In this document: in pieces, positions 5,481 to 9,444 of the stretch
How positions within the stretch are numbered: position 1 is the first letter of the stretch
Layout: the number at the start of each line of letters is the position of its first letter
DNA from: Balneolia bacterium
Lineage (GTDB): Bacteria > Bacteroidota > Rhodothermia > Balneolales > Cyclonatronaceae
Length of the DNA: 9,444 nucleotides
NCBI GenBank assembly: GCA_003566395.1
Contig: PXDL01000443.1
Span: forward strand, 1 to 9,444
Direction: 5' to 3'
Position numbers and translations under genes: made by a program
Notes under the pieces: generated by a model
What the model was told of the DNA's origin: nothing
The model's input: the letters and a program-made list of their open reading frames with translations, nothing else
The model's database searches: none

Positions 5481-7133
5481 TCATCTCCGGTCGAACCGCA
5501 GCTCCTGACCTCCCTGATGAAGCACCACCGCGGTTACTTTTCCGTCCTCATTCCGCTGAAACTGGAGCGTGGCTACCACAACCTCATAAAAAAACCGGTC
5601 GTTACCCTCGGGAAAAACCTCCGCGGCAGGCTGACCCGATAAACGTGCCGACAAGTATCCCTCGCGGGCTTCGATGGTGTAGGAAAGCCCCATATCCGAG
5701 TCGTACCCGCCCTCATATTCGGCCAGTTCCTCACGGCTCATCTCCACCTTCTGAGGCCCTTCCGGCATCTCATCAATCTGTTCAAACCGGTACTCTCCCC
5801 CGGCCTGACGCAACATCAGGGCAATAGCACGGTCATCCGACCACTCGAACTCAATTCCCGCGGCAACTTGCCGATTCCGGAACTTCAGCCCTTCTTCATG
5901 CTCCAGCGGAAGCGGGGGCTGGCCCTGAAGCTGACCTGTTATCATCCCGTTCCGTTCGGATATGGTCATCACACCGATATCCGGATGTCGATACAACCCG
6001 AGCAGTCCGGCAACAATATCCTCATCAAGCTCACCGGCTTCAGGCAGAGAATTCAGCTCGAAATCTTCATTAATAAGGTGCAGGGTGATGTCGCCCACAT
6101 CGGAAACCGAATTGGTAAGCACCACCGCCGCCCGTCCGGTTACAGGGCTAAACCCGGCATAGCTTCGGAAGCCACCCGTACCGCCTCCGTGCCCGACTAC
6201 GTGATCACTGCCGTCTTCAAGGGAATCGATGAACCATCCATAGGCAATCTTGTACCCGCCCGGCGTTTCAGCTCTGACCATGTGGCCCTCTTTCAATACC
6301 TCCCAGCGGTTTTCATCGTAATGCCCCGCATGGGCTTTCAGATAGCGCGCCATGTCGGAAGCACTGCTGCGAAGCTCACCCAAACCGCGCAGATCATCGA
6401 AATGCCAGGCCGAAACCGGCTGTCCAAAAGCCGAGGGCCGTGCAAAACGTTCTTGCTGTTCGTCTGAAAGCACCCGCTTCGTATCATCCATTTCCAGCGG
6501 CCCGGTTATGTACTGCCTTACAAGATCATCGTATGGGACACCCGTAATCTCTCCGGCAGCGTATCCCAGCAACATGTATGCAAAATTGGAATACTCCATC
6601 GCTTCACCCGGTTCCCGCTCCGGCTGCACGTCCCCGGCGAAAGCAAGCAGCAGCCGGGTTGAATAATCCTTATAGGGATCGCCGGAATCTGCCGGCTCCA
6701 TATTACCCGGAAGCCGCGGCAGGCCCGAATGGTGGGTCATCATATGCTCCAGGGTGATGGGGGTGTCGCCGGTCTCCGGTAGCTGAAGGCCGTGTTCTCC
6801 CATCAGCTCGTTAAAGGGAGTGTCGGAGTCGAAGCCGTAGGTTTCGGCCAGCATCAGATAAAGCGAAGCCGTAAACGTTTTGGTGATAGAGCCGATCTCA
6901 TACAGCGTATGCTCATCGGCGCGTCGCTCGGTTTCGGGATCGGCGTAACCGTAATTATAAAAGGTGACGCCGCCCTTCCCGTCAATCACTGCGATGCTAA
7001 GAGAAGGTATCTGCTCCAGCTCCATACGCTGCTGTAAATAGCGATCCAGATTATCCTGCTGCGCGGCAACCGCAAGCTGAAAACCTGAGCACAGTGCCAC
7101 AACGAATAAGAATATCAGGCTGAAAATTTTCAT
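5481..7133 (-). CDS. Exported serine hydrolase, class C beta-lactamase / esterase family
   Basis: This encodes 550 residues. Residues 1-24 form a signal peptide (hydrophobic core 4-20, likely cleavage at AVAA/QQ); C15 is not in a good lipobox, so a periplasmic or secreted soluble enzyme is likelier than a lipoprotein. The catalytic domain covers about 28-360, with all three motifs of the family: S82-I-T-K85 (nucleophile and general base), Y181-S-N183, and H315-G-G317 in place of KTG. HHSGLP at 134-139 is another family hallmark. Such enzymes act as esterases, D-amino-acid peptidases or weak beta-lactamases; the substrate cannot be told from sequence. The C-terminal region (about 371-550) holds two similar beta-rich segments, recalling the lipocalin-like DUF3471-type tails of this family. 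A terminator follows at 5362-5393. The ATG at 7131-7133 overlaps the stop of a 36-codon upstream frame. No Shine-Dalgarno is visible. Confidence 0.92.
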   Translation of the reverse strand: MKIFSLIFLFVVALCSGFQLAVAAQQDNLDRYLQQRMELEQIPSLSIAVIDGKGGVTFYNYGYADPETERRADEHTLYEIGSITKTFTASLYLMLAETYGFDSDTPFNELMGEHGLQLPETGDTPITLEHMMTHHSGLPRLPGNMEPADSGDPYKDYSTRLLLAFAGDVQPEREPGEAMEYSNFAYMLLGYAAGEITGVPYDDLVRQYITGPLEMDDTKRVLSDEQQERFARPSAFGQPVSAWHFDDLRGLGELRSSASDMARYLKAHAGHYDENRWEVLKEGHMVRAETPGGYKIAYGWFIDSLEDGSDHVVGHGGGTGGFRSYAGFSPVTGRAAVVLTNSVSDVGDITLHLINEDFELNSLPEAGELDEDIVAGLLGLYRHPDIGVMTISERNGMITGQLQGQPPLPLEHEEGLKFRNRQVAAGIEFEWSDDRAIALMLRQAGGEYRFEQIDEMPEGPQKVEMSREELAEYEGGYDSDMGLSYTIEAREGYLSARLSGQPAAEVFPEGNDRFFYEVVVATLQFQRNEDGKVTAVVLHQGGQELRFDRR

Positions 7134-7240
7134 AGATCTTTAGTTAAATATTTTGAATAGAAAGGGTTAACACAGCCGGACATTTTCTTTATTTCAGTAA
7201 ACCATAGTCCGACCAAAACAAAAAAATAGCTGAGCAACAT
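7130..7240 (-). CDS. Possible 36-residue membrane peptide overlapping the hydrolase start
   Basis: An ATG at 7238-7240 opens a 36-codon frame that closes with TGA at 7130-7132, sharing an ATGA overlap with the start of the serine hydrolase gene. Residues 2-14 (LLSYFFVLVGLWF) are hydrophobic enough for a short membrane segment, and the rest is polar with several lysines. The overlap is the geometry expected of translational coupling. Against it, the phenylalanines come from a T-run that also looks like a terminator tail, the ATG lies in the loop of that hairpin, no ribosome binding site is seen, and a 36-codon frame can arise by chance. I recognise no family. Confidence 0.15.
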   Translation of the reverse strand: MLLSYFFVLVGLWFTEIKKMSGCVNPFYSKYLTKDL

Positions 7241-7252
7241 ACGCGTCTCAGC
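7220..7252 (-). terminator. Terminator-like hairpin upstream of the serine hydrolase gene
   Basis: GCTGAG (7229-7234) pairs with CTCAGC (7247-7252) around a 12-base loop. On the minus strand the stem is followed by TA and then seven T (7226-7220). The 6-bp stem is modest. It ends about 87 bases before the hydrolase ATG. No gene lies between it and the terminator of the T9SS cargo gene at 7570-7605, so if real it would end a short non-coding transcript or act as an attenuator in the hydrolase leader. Confidence 0.45.
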
Positions 7253-7569
7253 GCAAAGGGTTCAGTTGGTTTTGTATATTTTTTTCGGCGTGATGCGTGG
7301 GTGAAATCAGCGGTTTGCTTGTTGCCCACTTATGGCCATCCCCCTGAATCCGCCTTAAAAGCTGGACTTTTAAGATCTGTTATTTTAATTACTTACGTGG
7401 CTTTTTGAAACTATAGCGTTTCCAAAAAGATGAATTGTCGATGAAGGCTGCTGTGAAGCAAATTAAAAAAAATCCAAAACCTTAATTTTACTCGTAATCC
7501 CTTACCGCCCCGTATTTTCCCCCTTTGACAAGGGCGCAGGGATATGTACTCCAATGACTTACAGGAATT
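7253..7569 (-). ncRNA. Intergenic stretch bounded by terminators, possible small RNA
   Basis: No protein of note is encoded here on either strand. Two AT-rich stem-loops are visible: CTTAAAAG at 7354-7361 with CTTTTAAG at 7367-7374 (8 bp, perfect, 5-base loop), and 7401-7411 with 7418-7429 (11 pairs with one bulged base, 6-base loop). A short GC stem, CCCTT/AAGGG, lies near 7521-7534. On the minus strand the stretch ends in the hairpin and T-run at 7220-7252. That arrangement would suit a structured small RNA, but I found no convincing promoter, so the call is tentative. It could equally be a long leader of the hydrolase gene or decayed repeat sequence. Confidence 0.2.
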
Positions 7570-7605
7570 AAAAAAGGGAACCCGGTATATGACCGGATTC
7601 CCTTT
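7570..7605 (-). terminator. Intrinsic terminator of the T9SS cargo gene
   Basis: AAAGGGAA (7573-7580) pairs with TTCCCTTT (7598-7605), and after one mismatch CCGGT (7582-7586) pairs with ACCGG (7592-7596) around a 5-base loop. The minus strand continues into six T (7575-7570). It starts about 40 bases after the stop codon of the cargo gene. Confidence 0.88.
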
Positions 7606-7645
7606 ATAAGCTGCTAAGGATATTAATGAAGCTGAGTGCTGTCTT

Positions 7646-9444
7646 TTATTTGACGAGCATCATTTTGCGGGTTTTGACCGTGCTTCCGGCTTCGAGGCGA
7701 TAGATGTACATTCCGCTGGAGAGTGAGGAAGCGTCAAAATTAACGGTGTGCACACCGGCCGCGACCGAGCCGTTTACCAGCGTAGCCACGCGCTGTCCCA
7801 GCATGTTGAAGACGTCAAGGCGAACCTCGGTGGCTTCGGGCAGGGCATACTCAATCTGCGTGGTCGGGTTGAACGGATTCGGGTAGTTCTGCTTCAGAGC
7901 CAGCTCGGCGGGCAGTTCGTTACCGATAGATGTGGTTACACCCGGAATGATGGTGAGGGTGAAGCGTGGTGTCAGATCCTCGGATTCCAGGTAAGCCACA
8001 GATGGCCGTGAAACTTCATCAATCGTTGATTTGCCCAGTTCAACAGACTCAGCCTGAAACTGAATTTGCTGATCTTCTGCAAGATTGAAGCTGTTTCCGG
8101 TTTCATGGTCGGTAAGCGTGATTTGCCAGTCCGACGGGAAGTTATCAAACGCTTCCACGTTTATGGTGAAATCACTGTCTGTTCCCCAGGCATTCAAATA
8201 GACCGGCACACTTATCTCTTCGTCGAGATTAAAAGGCAGGGAGCGGCGCACCAGCTGTGCATCTTCACCACTGCGCTGTCCGCCTACGGAGAGGGCCACA
8301 TTCGGTACAGAAAGGGGCATAAACTTGCTGGCGTCAAAACGATCCCATCCGGTTGCAGCATCTTCATGGAAGTACACGATCGCGTTGGGGTCGTTAAGCT
8401 CAAGCTCACCAGCAGAACCGCTGAGACTCAAAACCAGCTTACGGGTCTGTGCAGGGGTGGTCGGGCGGGGTGAACCGGTTTGTTCCAGAATGGTCAGGAA
8501 TTCTGCCGGGGTATCAGGGTTGTTTTCAAAAATACCGCCCTGCGCAGGATTTAGCTCGGTCACTTGTACCCAGTTTCCGCCTGTTCCTCCGGTGAAGGTT
8601 TGCACAAACGTTTGTACATCTCCGTTAACACCCCAGTTCCCAAAATCGGCCAGGGATAATACATCCGCATAGGGGTTGCCGAAGGTGTTGATATTATTGG
8701 TTGTAAACAGATCATTATTAATAGCAGCAACCAGTATCGGATCATCACTGTAAGGTTCCGGAATAAATGGCGGGTTTCCATTCATAGCATGGAGCTGAAT
8801 CGTTTGCGGGCCGGTAAAAGGCTCGCCCACCTGAATCAGGTCCATCGGAAGTTTTTTATCGTCAAAGGGTAAATCTTCCTCATCTCGCCCTTGGCCGTCA
8901 TAAAGAAACCACAGGAATCCGAGTCCTCCCGGTGAAACGCGCTCAATATCGTCCGGGATAGCCCATCCGTTCACAATGCGCGGAATTGGGGGATCTCCGT
9001 CAGGGTCGCCTGCAAAATCTGTTTCAATACCGGTGTACTGTACATAGAGGTTCGGAATAGTGTTAGGATTTCCTTCCCAGGTACCACCCGGAATACCCTG
9101 CACAAAGTTCTGTGCTGCAAGGTTCCGTATAGAATTCGTTGTGTTCGAGGAAAGCAGATACCAGCCTTTTCCGTCATCAATCGTAGTATAACGGAAAGGC
9201 ACAACAAAACTTTCAGATTCGGTGAATGTGAAGTCACCGCTTCCGATGTTGTTCTCCGGAAATACGCCGCCGTAGCCTTCGTTGGAGTGGAAGCCGTCGT
9301 CGTTTGTTGGATTCAGGTAAACGGCCACAAAATCCAGTTCGGTAACCGGGCGGCCGTCTTCAAACAGATCGTTGAGATCAAAACTGAACGTAAAGGTCTC
9401 ATCACCAGAGGATGACAACGTTGAATTCACTTCACTTCTGAACA
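7646..9444 (-). CDS. T9SS-secreted surface protein with type A sorting domain, N-terminus outside window
   Basis: The frame stays open to the window edge, so the start and signal peptide are missing; 598 residues are visible. A GTG at 9428-9430 could be read as a start, but the frame continues upstream (Phe-Arg-Ser-Glu) and a secreted protein needs a signal peptide, so it is taken as internal. Numbering from that codon, the last 87 residues or so (508-594) form a classic T9SS type A C-terminal domain: LKQNYPNPFNPTTQIEY (512-528), VFNMLGQRVATLV (540-552) and SSGMYIYRLEAG (571-582), ending KMMLVK. This domain directs export through the outer membrane and is then cut off for anchoring or release. 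The body is beta-rich and aspartate/asparagine-rich, with phrases common in such cargo: GWYLLSS (89-95), FGNPYADV (250-257) and GWDRFDASKF (361-370). No catalytic motif is recognised; adhesion or matrix roles are possible but unproven. A terminator follows the stop. T9SS machinery must be encoded elsewhere. Confidence 0.93.
   Translation of the reverse strand, partial: FRSEVNSTLSSSGDETFTFSFDLNDLFEDGRPVTELDFVAVYLNPTNDDGFHSNEGYGGVFPENNIGSGDFTFTESESFVVPFRYTTIDDGKGWYLLSSNTTNSIRNLAAQNFVQGIPGGTWEGNPNTIPNLYVQYTGIETDFAGDPDGDPPIPRIVNGWAIPDDIERVSPGGLGFLWFLYDGQGRDEEDLPFDDKKLPMDLIQVGEPFTGPQTIQLHAMNGNPPFIPEPYSDDPILVAAINNDLFTTNNINTFGNPYADVLSLADFGNWGVNGDVQTFVQTFTGGTGGNWVQVTELNPAQGGIFENNPDTPAEFLTILEQTGSPRPTTPAQTRKLVLSLSGSAGELELNDPNAIVYFHEDAATGWDRFDASKFMPLSVPNVALSVGGQRSGEDAQLVRRSLPFNLDEEISVPVYLNAWGTDSDFTINVEAFDNFPSDWQITLTDHETGNSFNLAEDQQIQFQAESVELGKSTIDEVSRPSVAYLESEDLTPRFTLTIIPGVTTSIGNELPAELALKQNYPNPFNPTTQIEYALPEATEVRLDVFNMLGQRVATLVNGSVAAGVHTVNFDASSLSSGMYIYRLEAGSTVKTRKMMLVK

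Noticed and set aside
4944..5642. A 232-codon open frame on the plus strand
   Set aside because: It is antisense to rpsF, crosses the terminator and enters the hydrolase gene; it is a shadow of those genes.
7307..7339. A 10-codon minus-strand frame starting at 7339
   Set aside because: It is too short, has no ribosome binding site and no sign of selection.
7525..7530. TTGACA as a sigma-70 -35 box on the plus strand
   Set aside because: No TATAAT-like box lies 16-18 bases downstream and no plus-strand gene follows.
9428..9430. GTG as the start of the T9SS cargo gene
   Set aside because: The frame remains open to the window edge and the residues after the GTG do not form a signal peptide, which a T9SS cargo requires.

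Overview
All recognisable genes in this window lie on the minus strand. The organism looks like a member of the Bacteroidota / Balneolota / Rhodothermota group. The reasons are a secreted protein with a type A C-terminal sorting domain of the type IX secretion system (T9SS), a large outer-membrane-type protein of a style common in that group, a compact rpsF-rpsR-rplI operon, start codons without Shine-Dalgarno sequences, and a TAnnTTTG-like promoter box. A placement near Balneolota is a guess from protein style.

Layout in plus coordinates, left to right. Positions 1-330 hold a 157-bp tandem repeat: two full copies plus a 16-bp start of a third, which ends exactly at the stop codon of the first gene. 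Positions 331-3879 encode a 1182-residue protein with a signal peptide, beta-strand-rich sequence throughout, an EF-hand-like calcium loop and a C-terminal phenylalanine; it is probably an outer-membrane barrel of unknown function. An intergenic stretch follows, with a strong intrinsic terminator at 4140-4176 that ends the ribosomal operon. That operon is rplI (4202-4648), rpsR (4667-4918) and rpsF (4953-5342), transcribed right to left, so rpsF comes first. Just upstream of rpsF is a compact leader (5347-5398) that can fold into a three-way junction whose only unpaired linker contains CCG. It is a candidate S6:S18-binding autoregulatory element, and one of its hairpins also looks like an intrinsic terminator.

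Positions 5481-7133 encode an exported serine hydrolase of the class C beta-lactamase / esterase fold, with the SxxK, YxN and HGG motifs intact and a duplicated C-terminal beta-rich region. Upstream of it, 7134-7645 holds no convincing long gene but two terminator-like hairpins, two AT-rich hairpins and a 36-codon frame whose stop overlaps the hydrolase start. This leaves room for a small RNA or small membrane peptide. Positions 7646-9444 carry the C-terminal 598 residues of a T9SS cargo protein whose start lies outside the window.

The three protein-coding blocks around the ribosomal operon all concern the cell envelope or secretion, but the sequence gives no firm evidence that they act together. 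No complete new defence or mobile system is visible. The items most worth a second look are the rpsF leader, the 157-bp repeat and the terminator-bounded region at 7220-7605.
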